DNA of 64,000 nucleotides from Ruminococcus flavefaciens FD-1 (lineage in GTDB: Bacteria; Bacillota; Clostridia; Oscillospirales; Ruminococcaceae), in contig ACOK01000103.1 of NCBI GenBank assembly GCA_000174895.1, positions 1 through 64,000 of the forward strand, given 5' to 3'. The notes beneath the pieces were generated by a model that did not search any database, was not told the DNA's origin, and saw only the letters and a list, made by a program, of their open reading frames with translations. Numbering within the stretch: the first letter of the stretch is position 1; each line of letters begins with the position of its first letter. Made by a program: the position numbers and the translations under genes. Of the stretch, positions 47,439 to 56,919 are shown piece after piece.

Positions 47439-48839
47439 TCAGAATCTGAAGTAAAGGAACGGATTTGTGGTAGCGTCGACCAGCATAACACTTGTGAGCA
47501 GCAGAAGAGCAGCCGAACAAACGGTAGTCACAAGCGAAGCAACGCTCTTTGTGAAGAAAGTCTTGTCTGTGAGCTTCTTTGCCCATTCGATAAGCGGGAA
47601 GCAGCAAACTACAGCCAGTATCACCAGATAGATGTTATTCATGAAGGAGATCTTGTCCTGTATACCGATAAGTCCGTTTCCGCTGAATCCGAAAGCAGTC
47701 CTGAAGAAACTTCCGAGCTTGCCAAGATCCTCAAAGTAGAATATTGCGAAGCCAACGATAATAACGATCTTGTTGTATATCTGACGGATAATGATCGGTA
47801 TCTTCTTCATATTCTTCTTGCCGATCTTCATTTCCAGGAACACGAATATGCCATAGTAAACGCCCCAGAGAATAAAGTTCCAGCTTGCGCCGTGCCAGAT
47901 ACCAGTGCAGAGCCATACGAGGAAAAGTCCGCCGTACTTTCTTCTCTTGCCGAAGATCGGAACATAGAGGAGATAGTCTCTGAAGAATGTGCTGAGGGAG
48001 ATATGCCATCTCTGCCAGAATTCAGTGATATCCTTACAGATGAACGGATGATTGAAGTTCTCATCAAAATGGAATCCGAAAACACGTCCCAGACCGATGG
48101 CAATGTCAGAATAGCCTGAGAAGTCAAAGTAGATCTGCATAGCGTATGCGATCGCACCGAACCATGCACCGAATACAGTAGTACTCTCAATATTGCCGAG
48201 AAAGTTATCAGCGATTATACTGAGCTGATTAGCGATCAGGACCTTCTTTGAAAGTCCGAGGGCTACACGGTTAAGTCCGTATGAAATATCCGTAATAGAA
48301 GTTTTTCTGTCCTCGATCTCTTTTTCGATAGTGCTGTAACGAACGATAGGTCCTGCCACAAGCTGAGGGAACAGGGTCAGATACAGCAGGAAGTTCTTGA
48401 AGCTCTTCTGCGGTTTTACGTCCTCCCAGTGGCAGTCGATGATATATGACACCGTCTGGAAAGTGTAGAAGCTTATACCGATAGGGAGCTTGATATCGGG
48501 AACAGGAATGTCCGAAGAAAGCAGAGCATTGATGTTCTCGACTATGAATCCGCTGTACTTGAAGATACCCAGCATGAGAAAATCGTAGATAACAGCAAAA
48601 TATGTAGCGATGGTATCTCCTGCCTTACCCTGATAGCGTCCTATCATTCGGCCGGCGCCGTAGTTAATGAGTGCTGTTATCATCATGAGGAACACATAAA
48701 CAGGTTCACCCCACGCATAAAAGAGCAGCGAGAAAATTATGAGTACCCAGTTTTTTTGTTTGACATTACGTGCCAGTGCATAGAACAAAAGACAAATTGG
48801 CAAAAAGATGTAAATGAAGAAAAGTCTGGAGAAAACCAT
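47439..48839 (-). CDS. MBOAT-family membrane O-acyltransferase (AlgI/DltB-like)
   Basis: 466 residues with about 10-12 membrane segments. The MBOAT signatures are FPQLVAGPIVRY (157-168), the conserved His region EFWQRWHISLSTFFRDYLLY (H279) and the catalytic His in CTGIWHGASWNFILWG (H316). These enzymes move acyl groups through the membrane onto sugars or teichoic acids. It is the first gene of a six-gene operon, with AAGGCGG before the ATG and a clear promoter. Confidence 0.93.
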   Translation of the reverse strand: MVFSRLFFIYIFLPICLLFYALARNVKQKNWVLIIFSLLFYAWGEPVYVFLMMITALINYGAGRMIGRYQGKAGDTIATYFAVIYDFLMLGIFKYSGFIVENINALLSSDIPVPDIKLPIGISFYTFQTVSYIIDCHWEDVKPQKSFKNFLLYLTLFPQLVAGPIVRYSTIEKEIEDRKTSITDISYGLNRVALGLSKKVLIANQLSIIADNFLGNIESTTVFGAWFGAIAYAMQIYFDFSGYSDIAIGLGRVFGFHFDENFNHPFICKDITEFWQRWHISLSTFFRDYLLYVPIFGKRRKYGGLFLVWLCTGIWHGASWNFILWGVYYGIFVFLEMKIGKKNMKKIPIIIRQIYNKIVIIVGFAIFYFEDLGKLGSFFRTAFGFSGNGLIGIQDKISFMNNIYLVILAVVCCFPLIEWAKKLTDKTFFTKSVASLVTTVCSAALLLLTSVMLVDATTNPFLYFRF

Positions 48840-48912
48840 TGAACTACCGCCTTATATAGTATTTCCGAATCAACGGATAAAAATATTACCGATAAAATAT
48901 CACGCACTTTTA

Positions 48913-48941
48913 ATTATACAACAAATCATTATCAAATGCAA
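48913..48941 (-). promoter_or_regulatory. Promoter of the surface-modification operon
   Basis: Reading leftward, TTGCAT (48941 to 48936), a 17-bp spacer and TATAAT (48918 to 48913). Confidence 0.75.
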
Positions 48942-49021
48942 GCAAAAATGACAAGTATCGGCAAATTTTTTTTAATGGTGTTTTCGGATCTTTATTTTGC
49001 TCTGCGGCAGGTAAAACAAAA

Positions 49022-49046
49022 GCCCTCAGGAGAATTTCCCGAGGGC
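49022..49046 (-). terminator. Terminator after the SPFH gene
   Basis: GCCCTC (49022-49027) pairs with GAGGGC (49041-49046), with inner GGA/TTCC pairs, followed leftward by TTTTGTTTT. Confidence 0.8.
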
Positions 49047-49059
49047 ATTATTGTTATAA

Positions 49060-50035
49060 TCAGTTAGCTGAATTATCGTTCTCAACCAGTGATTTCAAGC
49101 CTGTTGCAAGACCTGCGAGACCCTGTATCTCACTTGGAATGATGATCTTGGTAGCCTTGCCGTCAGCAGCCTTTGCAAAGGATTCAAGTGACTTGAGCTG
49201 GATAACTCTCTCGTTAGGATTAGCTTCGTTCAGCTTAACGATACTGTCAGCCAGAGCCTTCTGAACCATTTCGATAGCCTTAGCTTCACCTTCAGCCTCC
49301 AGCATCTTCTGCTCTCTTACAGCGTCAGCACGGAGGATCATTGCCTGCTTTTCAGCCTCAGCTTCAAGGATCTGAGCTTCCTTCTTAGCCTGAGCACGAA
49401 GGATCTGAGATTCCTTTTCACCTTCTGCAACAAGCACCTGAGACTTCTTGTCACCTTCAGCCTGAAGGATCTTCTCACGGCGCTCACGCTCAGCCTTCAT
49501 CTGCTTTTCCATGGCATCCTGTATCTCTCTCGGAGGGAGGATGTTTTTCAGCTCGACACGGTTTACCTTGATTCCCCAGCGGGTCAGTAGCCTGATCGAG
49601 GATAGAAGTGATCTTTGTGTTGATAACGTCACGGGAAGTAAGAGTAGCATCAAGTTCCATTTCACCAATGATATTACGGAGAGTTGTAGCTGAAAGGTTC
49701 TCGATAGCTGCAAGAGGTCTTTCAACGCCGTATATGTACTGCTTGGCATCAGTAACCTGATAAAACACAACAGTATCAATCTGCATAGTAACATTATCCT
49801 TGGTGATAACAGGCTGAGGCTTGAAGTCAACGACTTTTTCCTTCAGTGATACCTTACCCGAGATCCTGTCAATGAAAGGAACGAGGATATGAAGTCCTGT
49901 TTCCCACTGTGCGTAGAAAGAACCGAGACGCTCAACGACAAAAACGTGAGCCTGCGGAACGACTTTAACGCAGCTTACGATAATAAAGAGAATGATAATT
50001 ATAACAGCAAGTATAATTACAGATAAAAAATTCAT
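49060..50035 (-). pseudogene. SPFH-domain (stomatin/QmcA-like) gene with a +1 frameshift
   Basis: The first frame gives a membrane anchor and SPFH domain (VPQAHVFVVERLGSFYAQWE, ENLSATTLRNIIGEMELDAT) up to DQATDP. The second frame continues IKVNRVELKNILPPREIQDA and the long Ala/Glu coiled coil to the end. Family members read TDRWGIKVN here. Removing one G from the GGG at 49581-49583 restores exactly that and gives an intact 324-residue protein. All other signals (ribosome site, terminator, NfeD neighbour) are intact, so this is either a very recent mutation or a base-calling error. Confidence 0.85.
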
Positions 50036-50067
50036 GATAAAATTCCTCCTTAATGATTTTCATGAGT

Positions 50068-50502
50068 TTAAGTTTTTGAAGTAACAAAGAGTTTAGCTCC
50101 CTGCACTCTGACGACAGTAACGATAGTTCCGACAGGAATTATATCATTTCCGTCAACTGATACAGCAGACCAGTCTACCCCATTTAATTTAACTCGTCCC
50201 GTACCCTTGTCGCCATCGACTGTTTCTATCACAGAAGCTGTCTTACCGATCTCCAGTTCTGAATTAGTACCGACGTGCTTTACGTGCCGCCAGTTTTTCA
50301 GAAGCGGGTAAGTTATGATAAGCAGCAGGGCGGAAGACACTATAAATATTATAAGTTCCCCTACAAAACCGGGGCTTTTGAAATAAGCAAATATCATAGT
50401 GATAAATGCACCGGCCGCAAACCATATAGATACCAACTGAATGGTAATGACCTCTGCAATGATAAAAGCAAGAGTAGTCAGTGCCCAGAACAGAACCTCC
50501 AC
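50068..50502 (-). CDS. NfeD-family membrane protein
   Basis: 144 residues. Three N-terminal membrane segments are followed by a C-terminal OB-fold (GKTASVIETVDGDKGTGRVK, VNGxDWSA-like LNGVDWSAVS, IPVGTIVTVVRVQGAKLFV). This short form lacks the ClpP-like protease domain. NfeD proteins nearly always accompany SPFH/stomatin genes, as here (33 bp apart), and are thought to organise membrane microdomains with them. Confidence 0.9.
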   Translation of the reverse strand: MEVLFWALTTLAFIIAEVITIQLVSIWFAAGAFITMIFAYFKSPGFVGELIIFIVSSALLLIITYPLLKNWRHVKHVGTNSELEIGKTASVIETVDGDKGTGRVKLNGVDWSAVSVDGNDIIPVGTIVTVVRVQGAKLFVTSKT

Positions 50503-50548
50503 GGTGAATCCCCCTTTCAGAATATATTTGTAGAATCCCTACGCTTAT

Positions 50549-50577
50549 ATTCTATCACAATACAAAACAGAAATCAA
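50549..50577 (-). promoter_or_regulatory. Promoter of the nfeD/SPFH operon
   Basis: Reading leftward, TTGATT (50577 to 50572), a 17-bp spacer and TAGAAT (50554 to 50549). Confidence 0.65.
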
Positions 50578-50629
50578 TAGACGATTCGTTAATTTTTTGT
50601 TAAAGTGAACAAAGAAGGGAAGTCAGGTT

Positions 50630-51256
50630 TCAAACAATGTTGTTTTTTATTGCAAACACAGCCAGCTGAGTTCTGTCTTTTAGTTCCAGCTTTTCGAGAA
50701 GACGGGAAATACCGTTTCTGACCGTACCTTCAGCAAGAAAAAGCTTTGCGGCTATCTCTTTGTTATCACAGCCGTCACAGATGAGACGTATGAATTCAGT
50801 CTCACGCTCGGTAAGTCCGAAGTTCTTTGCATCCTGCTGAACTACAACGTCCTTCTTAATGGAACGGAAAACGTTGTCACAGAAAACATTTATCCCGCCG
50901 GCCACGGCCTTGATGGAATTAATGATCTTGTCGTTGTCCATCTCTTTGAGGATATAGCCGTCCGCACCGCTTGAAATAGCCTTATTCACAGTCTCCTTGT
51001 CATCGAAAGTGGTGAGCACCAGCACCTTTATGTCACTGAAATTATCTTTTATCTTACGTGTGCCGTAGCCTCCGTCATGGTCAGGCATACGCATATCCAT
51101 AAGCACAACGTCGGGGTGGAGACGAATGCAGAGTTCATATGCTTCCTTGCCATTGGATGCTTCACCTACAACTTTAATATCGCTGTCCTGCGAAAGAACA
51201 GCTTTCAGGCCTGATCTGAGGATCTGAACATCATCGGCAATAATGACTTTTATCAT
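50630..51256 (-). CDS. NarL/LuxR-family response regulator
   Basis: 208 residues. The receiver domain has ADD (7-9), phospho-acceptor D54 (VVLMDMRMPD), T in LVLTTFDD and the Lys in ILKEM. The C-terminal LuxR helix-turn-helix reads GLTERETEFIRLICDGCDNK, then EIAAKLFLAEGTVRNGISRL. Start chosen at 51256, 7 nt after GGAGGT; the ATG at 51262 abuts the ribosome site. It starts 2 bp after the kinase stop, so the pair is one operon. Confidence 0.93.
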   Translation of the reverse strand: MIKVIIADDVQILRSGLKAVLSQDSDIKVVGEASNGKEAYELCIRLHPDVVLMDMRMPDHDGGYGTRKIKDNFSDIKVLVLTTFDDKETVNKAISSGADGYILKEMDNDKIINSIKAVAGGINVFCDNVFRSIKKDVVVQQDAKNFGLTERETEFIRLICDGCDNKEIAAKLFLAEGTVRNGISRLLEKLELKDRTQLAVFAIKNNIV

Positions 51257-51258
51257 GG

Positions 51259-52872
51259 TCATACCTCCTTTTTCTGAGGAACATTATTGTTAACGGGTAT
51301 CTTTATTATAGTGCTGAATCCTTCGCCCTCCACGGACATGAATCTTACAGTGCCGCCGAGAGATTCAGTCCGCTGACGAATACCTTTCAGGCCATTGTTT
51401 TCCTTGATATTCCTGCACCCTTTACCGTTATCGAGAATATAAACTTCCATTGAAGATCCCGTAAATTTAGCTATGATATCAATGCGTGAAGCTTCGGAAT
51501 ATCGCATGGCATTAGTAATAGTCTCACGGACGTTATCATATATTTCACGGATACAGAAAGAATATCTCTCATCTTCGTCTCCCTGAGTACAGAAATCCAC
51601 CTCAACACCTCTTACAGCGTCAACGACAGTCTGTATCGCCTGAGTAACGGTATTCATGAAAGTATCTTCCCTGAGATTATTGATGGAACATCTCAGCTGA
51701 GTTACGCCGCTTCTTGACAGTCCGTCTATCTCGTTTAAACTCCGAAGAACTGCTCCTATGTCGGGCTCATTCTTGTTCAGTTCAAAGTTTGCTATTTTTG
51801 CAAGTGAACTGATCATAGTAAAAGTATGCCCTGCCGAATCATGCATTTCCTGAGCAATACGGTTGCGTTCATGCTCAATACTCAGTTTCTTTTCAGCAGC
51901 GGCAAGCTCGTGGAATTTCGTAACATCATTCAGTGTAGCAACAGTGGAAATTGCACTTCCTTTTTTGTTGCTGCAAACACTTCTTTCAAGAGCAAGGTAA
52001 CTGCCGTTTACATGAAATTCTCCCGAAGATATATCCTCTTTTTCATCTGTAAGACAGGACATAAAGCCGGTTATATCGCTGACCCCGTCCATATCGATCA
52101 TCTTCTCAACAGCCTTGTTACTGTAAGTAATATTTCCGCTGCTGTTGAACACAGCCATGCCGATATCCATGCTGTCTACCGTGTCCCTCATAGCTATGCT
52201 GTTGATGTTGAGCAGATCATATCGTCCTACAGCAAGTAAAACCATAATGCTCGAAAAAGCGAAAAACAGGGGAGTCAGTTCGATTCTCGACCTGATGATG
52301 CGGAACAGCGTGAGTGTATTTACCGAAAGCGGAACAGCAGCCGAAAGAATAAGAAGCACCGCCTGCCTGTTTATCTGACGCTTTTCCTTGGCGAATTTAA
52401 GGCTCATTATGGTAATGCCTGCGATTATACATATATAGTACACAGCCTGATAGATATAGAAAAGCGGACCGTACTCCACTTTATGAACGTCGAAGGAAGC
52501 ATAGTACATATTATGAAGCGGATTTGATATGACCGTAAACACCGCAGAGCACGAAATAATCGGAATAATGCAGTATATCAGCTTTTTCAGCTTTTTCACA
52601 CCGCTGAATTCATATGTAAATCCCAGCCATAACGGAGCAAACAAGCCAATTCCGATATTACCGATGATATAGCTTATCCAGTACTGATACCGCACCTCGG
52701 AAAAAAGGATGAGCAGCTGTGAGACAAGCCAGAGAATTATCGATATCTGGCAAGCAGCAAAAAGCCGTGTCACACGGTTATTGTTGCCTCGCCGGATGGC
52801 CCAGACAAGAGTTCCTGTCATACCGCAGAGACCGAGAAGAAGGAAAAAAACGCATATTGCAGTTACAGCCAT
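51259..52872 (-). CDS. Membrane sensor histidine kinase (7TM N-terminus, PAS, HisKA_3)
   Basis: 537 residues from the ATG at 52872 (GGAGGAG upstream). Seven predicted membrane segments (1-215) of the HisKA_7TM type are followed by a PAS-like domain (226-300: MDIGMAVFNSSGNITYSNKA). The HisKA_3 helix has H344 (ERNRIAQEMHDSAGHTF), and the ATPase has NVRETITNAMRYSEAS and DNGKGCRNIKENNGLKGI. It should phosphorylate the response regulator encoded next. The signal is unknown; targets are not evident nearby. Confidence 0.9.
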   Translation of the reverse strand: MAVTAICVFFLLLGLCGMTGTLVWAIRRGNNNRVTRLFAACQISIILWLVSQLLILFSEVRYQYWISYIIGNIGIGLFAPLWLGFTYEFSGVKKLKKLIYCIIPIISCSAVFTVISNPLHNMYYASFDVHKVEYGPLFYIYQAVYYICIIAGITIMSLKFAKEKRQINRQAVLLILSAAVPLSVNTLTLFRIIRSRIELTPLFFAFSSIMVLLAVGRYDLLNINSIAMRDTVDSMDIGMAVFNSSGNITYSNKAVEKMIDMDGVSDITGFMSCLTDEKEDISSGEFHVNGSYLALERSVCSNKKGSAISTVATLNDVTKFHELAAAEKKLSIEHERNRIAQEMHDSAGHTFTMISSLAKIANFELNKNEPDIGAVLRSLNEIDGLSRSGVTQLRCSINNLREDTFMNTVTQAIQTVVDAVRGVEVDFCTQGDEDERYSFCIREIYDNVRETITNAMRYSEASRIDIIAKFTGSSMEVYILDNGKGCRNIKENNGLKGIRQRTESLGGTVRFMSVEGEGFSTIIKIPVNNNVPQKKEV

Positions 52873-52903
52873 AAAATTCTCCTCCAAAAGGATTTATAAA
52901 CGA

Positions 52904-52932
52904 ATTATAACATATAACTAAAAATATGTCAA
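52904..52932 (-). promoter_or_regulatory. Promoter of the two-component system
   Basis: Reading leftward, TTGACA (52932 to 52927), a 17-bp spacer and TATAAT (52909 to 52904). Confidence 0.85.
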
Positions 52933-52997
52933 TATATCGGTGATAGTTCACATAATTCCGGACTTACATTCTCGGCGGCACGGTTGTAATATAAAAA

Positions 52998-53017
52998 GCC
53001 GCTTCCGAAGAAGCGGC
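52998..53017 (-). terminator. glnN terminator
   Basis: GCCGCTTC/GAAGCGGC with a 4-nt loop (52998-53017), followed leftward by TTTTTATA. Confidence 0.85.
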
Positions 53018-53024
53018 AATTATA

Positions 53025-55118
53025 TCAAACATTGTAAATGATCTCTGAGTAAGCGGGGATAGGCCACTGTGAAGCAGGCATATTGAGTTCGATCTCGTCT
53101 GCGATACTTCTCATGATGTCCATTTCAGCCAGTACTCTGTCGTGGAAAAATTCAGCCTGAGTGCGGATGCCTTCGGTCTCGTTAGCTTCGTTTATGCGCT
53201 GATCCAGTCTTTCGATGGAGTCGTAGAACTTCTCGGCAAGATCGCTAAGCTTGCCTGCGATCTTCTCTTCTGTAACTGAGCTGATACCGATCTGCTTCTT
53301 TGTAGCGATGGATGAGCAGAGAGTCTGAACATAACCGAGAGTTGCAGGGAGAAGCTGTTTGCGAGCCATTTCCACCATAGTTCTTGCCTCGATACGTACA
53401 GTCTTGGAGTACTTTTCGAGGTGTATTTCGGTTCTTGCAGTCAGCTCATTCTGGTTGTAGATACCGAACTTGCGGAAGATACGCATATTCTTCTCGTCGG
53501 TGTAGTGCGGCATACAGTCAACAGTTGAAGCGTAGTTCGGCAGACCTCTTCTTTCGGCTTCCTTGACCCACTCAGGAGAGTAGCCGTCGCCGTTGAAGAT
53601 AATGCGTCTGTGTTCTTTGAGAACGCTCTTGAGAAGCTTCTTGACTTCCTGTTCAAAGCCCTCACTGTCCTTATGAGGCTCAAGGATCTCGGTGAACTGA
53701 TCCAGTTCTTCCGAAACTATAGTATTGAGCAGAACGTTAGGGCAGGCGATATTATCTGAAGAACCCACCATTCTGAATTCAAAGCGGTTGCCTGTGAAAG
53801 CAAAAGGAGAAGTTCTGTTTCTGTCAGTTGAATCCTTGGGGAAGGATGGCAGAGCATCAACACCGATCTCAAAAGCTTGAGCCTCGGTCTTGTAGACCTC
53901 GTCATTCTCGATAGCCTGAAGCACCGCATCGAGCTCTTCACCGAGGAACATTGAGACAATAGCAGGAGGAGCTTCATCTGCACCGAGACGGTGATCGTTT
54001 CCGGCGGAAGCAGCTGAAAGTCTCATAAGATCGGCATACTCGTCAACGCCCTTGATAAGAGCGCAGAGGATAGTGAGGAACTGAAGGTTTTCCATAGGAG
54101 TATCGCCCGGGTCGAGAAGATTCTGGCCGTCATTTGTAGACATTGACCAGTTATTGTGCTTACCTGAGCCGTTAACACCTTCAAACGGCTTCTCGTGAAG
54201 GAGACATACCAGACCATGACGGAGAGCGACTTTCTCCATAACTTCCATTGCAAGCTCATTCTGATCGGTACCAAGATTTGAAGTAGTGAAAATAGGTGCC
54301 ATCTCATGCTGTGCAGGAGCAACTTCGTTATGCTTAGTCTTGGAGTAAATGCCAAGCTTCCACAGCTCGACATCCAGTTCTTCCATATATGCGGCAATTC
54401 TCGGACGAAGATTAGCGAAATACTGATCGTCAAGTTCCTGACCCTTAGGCGGCTTTGCGCCAAAAAGTGTTCTGCCTGTGAGAATAAGATCTTCACGCTG
54501 ATCGTACATTTTCTTGTCGATGAGGAAGTATTCCTGTTCAGCACCTACAGTAGATGTTACCTGTGTAACCTTGTCATTGCCGAAAAGCTTGAGGAAACGT
54601 ACAGCAGTTTTGCTGAGAGCCTGCATAGAGCGGAGAAGGGGAGTCTTCTTGTCGAGGACCTCTCCTGTATATGATACGAAAACAGTCGGAATATAGAGAC
54701 TGCCTTCCTTAACGAAACAGTAAGAAGTAGGATCCCATGCAGTATAGCCTCTTGCCGAACTTGTCTGCCTGAGACCGCCGGATGGGAAGGAGGAAGCGTC
54801 AGGTTCGCCCTTGACGAGGGCTTTTCCCGAGAATTCCATCATAGCCATACCGTTTGAAGCAGGTGTTATGAAACTGTCGTGCTTTTCAGCAGTTGAACCT
54901 GTCATAGGCTGGAACCAGTGAGTGTAGTGAGTAGCGCCCTTTTCGATAGCCCATTCCTTGATAGCATTGGCCAGAACATCGGCAGTGGTCATATCAAGGG
55001 GCTCGTTGTAGCGGACAGTTTTCTTGAATGTCTTGTAAACGTTTTTGGGAAGTCTTGTTTTCATGACCTCTTCATTGAAAACGTTGCAGGCAAAGATCTC
55101 AGGAATATTAACAGACAT
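53025..55118 (-). CDS. glnN: Type III glutamine synthetase
   Basis: 697 residues, the size of GSIII (about 700) rather than GSI (about 450). GSIII landmarks include THWFQPMTGSTAEKHDSF, FSGKALVKGEPDASSFPSGG, TVGAEQEYFLIDKKMY, HNEVAPAQHEMAPIFTT, FEGVNGSGKHNNWSM and GNRFEFRMVGSSDN. It makes glutamine from glutamate, ammonia and ATP in the cytoplasm and is typical of Ruminococcus and Bacteroides. It has its own consensus promoter and terminator. No nitrogen regulator gene adjoins it. Confidence 0.96.
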   Translation of the reverse strand: MSVNIPEIFACNVFNEEVMKTRLPKNVYKTFKKTVRYNEPLDMTTADVLANAIKEWAIEKGATHYTHWFQPMTGSTAEKHDSFITPASNGMAMMEFSGKALVKGEPDASSFPSGGLRQTSSARGYTAWDPTSYCFVKEGSLYIPTVFVSYTGEVLDKKTPLLRSMQALSKTAVRFLKLFGNDKVTQVTSTVGAEQEYFLIDKKMYDQREDLILTGRTLFGAKPPKGQELDDQYFANLRPRIAAYMEELDVELWKLGIYSKTKHNEVAPAQHEMAPIFTTSNLGTDQNELAMEVMEKVALRHGLVCLLHEKPFEGVNGSGKHNNWSMSTNDGQNLLDPGDTPMENLQFLTILCALIKGVDEYADLMRLSAASAGNDHRLGADEAPPAIVSMFLGEELDAVLQAIENDEVYKTEAQAFEIGVDALPSFPKDSTDRNRTSPFAFTGNRFEFRMVGSSDNIACPNVLLNTIVSEELDQFTEILEPHKDSEGFEQEVKKLLKSVLKEHRRIIFNGDGYSPEWVKEAERRGLPNYASTVDCMPHYTDEKNMRIFRKFGIYNQNELTARTEIHLEKYSKTVRIEARTMVEMARKQLLPATLGYVQTLCSSIATKKQIGISSVTEEKIAGKLSDLAEKFYDSIERLDQRINEANETEGIRTQAEFFHDRVLAEMDIMRSIADEIELNMPASQWPIPAYSEIIYNV

Positions 55119-55167
55119 AGAATTTCCTCCTAATCAAGACAAATGATCATCTTTCTAATTTCCTAAC

Positions 55168-55196
55168 ATTATACCACAATATATGGCGTTTGTCAA
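55168..55196 (-). promoter_or_regulatory. glnN promoter
   Basis: Reading leftward, TTGACA (55196 to 55191), a 17-bp spacer and TATAAT (55173 to 55168). The leader is about 45 nt. Confidence 0.85.
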
Positions 55197-55284
55197 TTTG
55201 TTATGGCTATAAAACATATGTTTTACATGATGATACAAAAACTATTGATGAGGCGGAATTTTTAGGTGTAAAATGACAAAAGTG

Positions 55285-56268
55285 CTATTTGTCCAGACGG
55301 AAAGTGACCTCCCAGTTGCCTTCCATATAAGGCGGAGAGGAAACAAATTCACCGTAAAGTCTGCTGTCAGCAAGATCATCTGGAGACACATCGAAAATGC
55401 ATTCAGTATAGTCGCCGAAGTACACACCCTCCCCATGATCGGTCTGTCCGCTGCCGCCGATGAGACTGATAAAGCCGTGATTATCGGTCTTCATTCTGTT
55501 TTCGGATATCATCTGAACATGAAGCTTACCGTCGACCAGACCGTATCCCGTAATCGCAACACCTTCTGCCGGATAGAAAAGGGGAGGGTCAGACGGCCTT
55601 ATGCACTTTGTATTTTTGGCTTCTTCGCCATCCATTTCAGCCCATCCGTTCATATTTTCGGGGAAGAAAGTGTCTGTAGCTTCGGGGATATTGCTGAGAT
55701 CGATCTCGTCAATGAATCCCTCTGTCTTTTTCTTATGAGAGAGGAAACAGCCAACGGAAAAAGTCATCTTACCGCTTCTGATATCCTTTCCGTCCATTCT
55801 TGCGATATGAACCACAAAATAAGCCGTTTTTGTTTCGGGATCGTATTTGTTGAAACTGCAATGACCGTACTGATCGTATGGAAGATGGATGTCGTAGCTG
55901 TCATAGAGATCCACAGTTTCGTCCAGCCTGTCACCCTCCAGATCCTGCATTGAGAGGAAAACACTTGCCTCGCTTCCGTTAATATCAGCTGAGATAACTT
56001 CCATGCGTATGCCCTGATCTACGCACGATTCCTCAACAGGCTTGAAAGTCTGAGCCACTGAAGGAGCAATCATATACAGCGCATTATAGGCATTTTCCGA
56101 GCCTGCCGCAACTCCGAGAGGCAGTGGCGCTACGATGCAAAGAACAGCCGCAGCAGCTATGGCAAATGGCCTGAAACTGTGTTTTTTTATTTTTCTTGTT
56201 TGGTGTGCTTCGTCTATGTATTTGTCGCTGATATTGCCGATAGCATCTAAAATCTGATCTGTATTCAT
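55285..56268 (-). CDS. Anti-sigma-factor-like membrane protein (DUF4179-type)
   Basis: 327 residues. A short cytoplasmic N-terminus (ILDAIGNISDKYIDEAHQTR, then KIKKHSFRPF) leads to one membrane segment (about 36-55) and an extracellular beta-rich domain, the layout of DUF4179 anti-sigma proteins. Its start overlaps the stop of the ECF sigma gene in an ATGA. The protein should hold the sigma factor at the membrane until an envelope signal releases it. Confidence 0.82.
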   Translation of the reverse strand: MNTDQILDAIGNISDKYIDEAHQTRKIKKHSFRPFAIAAAAVLCIVAPLPLGVAAGSENAYNALYMIAPSVAQTFKPVEESCVDQGIRMEVISADINGSEASVFLSMQDLEGDRLDETVDLYDSYDIHLPYDQYGHCSFNKYDPETKTAYFVVHIARMDGKDIRSGKMTFSVGCFLSHKKKTEGFIDEIDLSNIPEATDTFFPENMNGWAEMDGEEAKNTKCIRPSDPPLFYPAEGVAITGYGLVDGKLHVQMISENRMKTDNHGFISLIGGSGQTDHGEGVYFGDYTECIFDVSPDDLADSRLYGEFVSSPPYMEGNWEVTFRLDK

Positions 56269-56822
56269 AAAAGCCCCTCCTTGTCCAGTGCTTTCATTAG
56301 TTTTTTGCGGGTTCGGAAAAGCATTGACCGTACCTTTCCTTCTGTGAATGAGAAACGTTTGGCTATGTCTGAAATACTGTCAAAGTACCAGTATCTGCAC
56401 ACAAACACCTGTCTTTCATAGGCTTTGAGAGTTCCGAGAAAGCGGTCTATGCATTCCGAAGTTTCTTTCGCTTCCAGCTGTTCATGAGCATTTTTTCCGC
56501 CGCTGACGCATTCTCCCAGTTCATCCACTGCAAGCGAATAATTATCGGAACTGCGCTTGACTGCGGTATTTTTCCGATAGATCTTCAATGAGACATTTCT
56601 GACTATCTTTCCAAGAAATGTTCCAAGATTTTCCGGTTCATGGGGCGGAATAGAGTTCCATGCGCCAAGGTAGGCTTCGTTGACAGCTTCATCGGCATCT
56701 CGTGAGTCCGAGAGAATATTTGCGGCTATTTTACGGCAGTATTTCCCGTATTTTGCATCTGTTTCAGCAACAGCATCCTGACTGCGGCTGAAGTAGAGCG
56801 AGATTATTTCTTTATCGTCCAT
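56265..56822 (-). CDS. ECF-type RNA polymerase sigma factor
   Basis: 185 residues. Region 2 has YGKYCRKIAANILSDSRDAD, EAVNEAYLGAWNSIPPHEP and TFLGKIVRNVSLKIYRK; region 4 has YERQVFVCRYWYFDSISDIA and FTEGKVRSMLFRTRKKL. It pairs with the downstream anti-sigma. A TGAAAC...CGGTA motif upstream suggests that it drives its own operon. Confidence 0.92.
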   Translation of the reverse strand: MDDKEIISLYFSRSQDAVAETDAKYGKYCRKIAANILSDSRDADEAVNEAYLGAWNSIPPHEPENLGTFLGKIVRNVSLKIYRKNTAVKRSSDNYSLAVDELGECVSGGKNAHEQLEAKETSECIDRFLGTLKAYERQVFVCRYWYFDSISDIAKRFSFTEGKVRSMLFRTRKKLMKALDKEGLL

Positions 56823-56846
56823 ACTGACCTCCTTTCACTTTAATAC

Positions 56847-56871
56847 TACCGAAAAGACAAAAAATGTTTCA
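56847..56871 (-). promoter_or_regulatory. ECF-type promoter, probably autoregulated
   Basis: Reading leftward, TGAAAC (56871 to 56866) followed by a T-rich 14-bp spacer and CGGTA (56851 to 56847). TGAAAC is the classic -35 element of ECF sigma factors, and there is no housekeeping promoter here. Confidence 0.5.
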
Positions 56872-56886
56872 CATTTCAAAGAAAAA

Positions 56887-56909
56887 AGTCCCCGGACACG
56901 CCAAGGACT
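56887..56909 (-). terminator. Terminator after the flavodoxin/ferredoxin gene
   Basis: AGTCC (56887-56891) pairs with GGACT (56905-56909), with inner CCGG/CCAA partial pairs, followed leftward by TTTTTTC. Confidence 0.65.
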
Positions 56910-56919
56910 TTCCGATTAT

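Noticed and set aside
49575..49590. Programmed ribosomal frameshift in the SPFH gene
   Set aside because: No slippery heptamer with downstream pseudoknot is evident and the family is not known for recoding.
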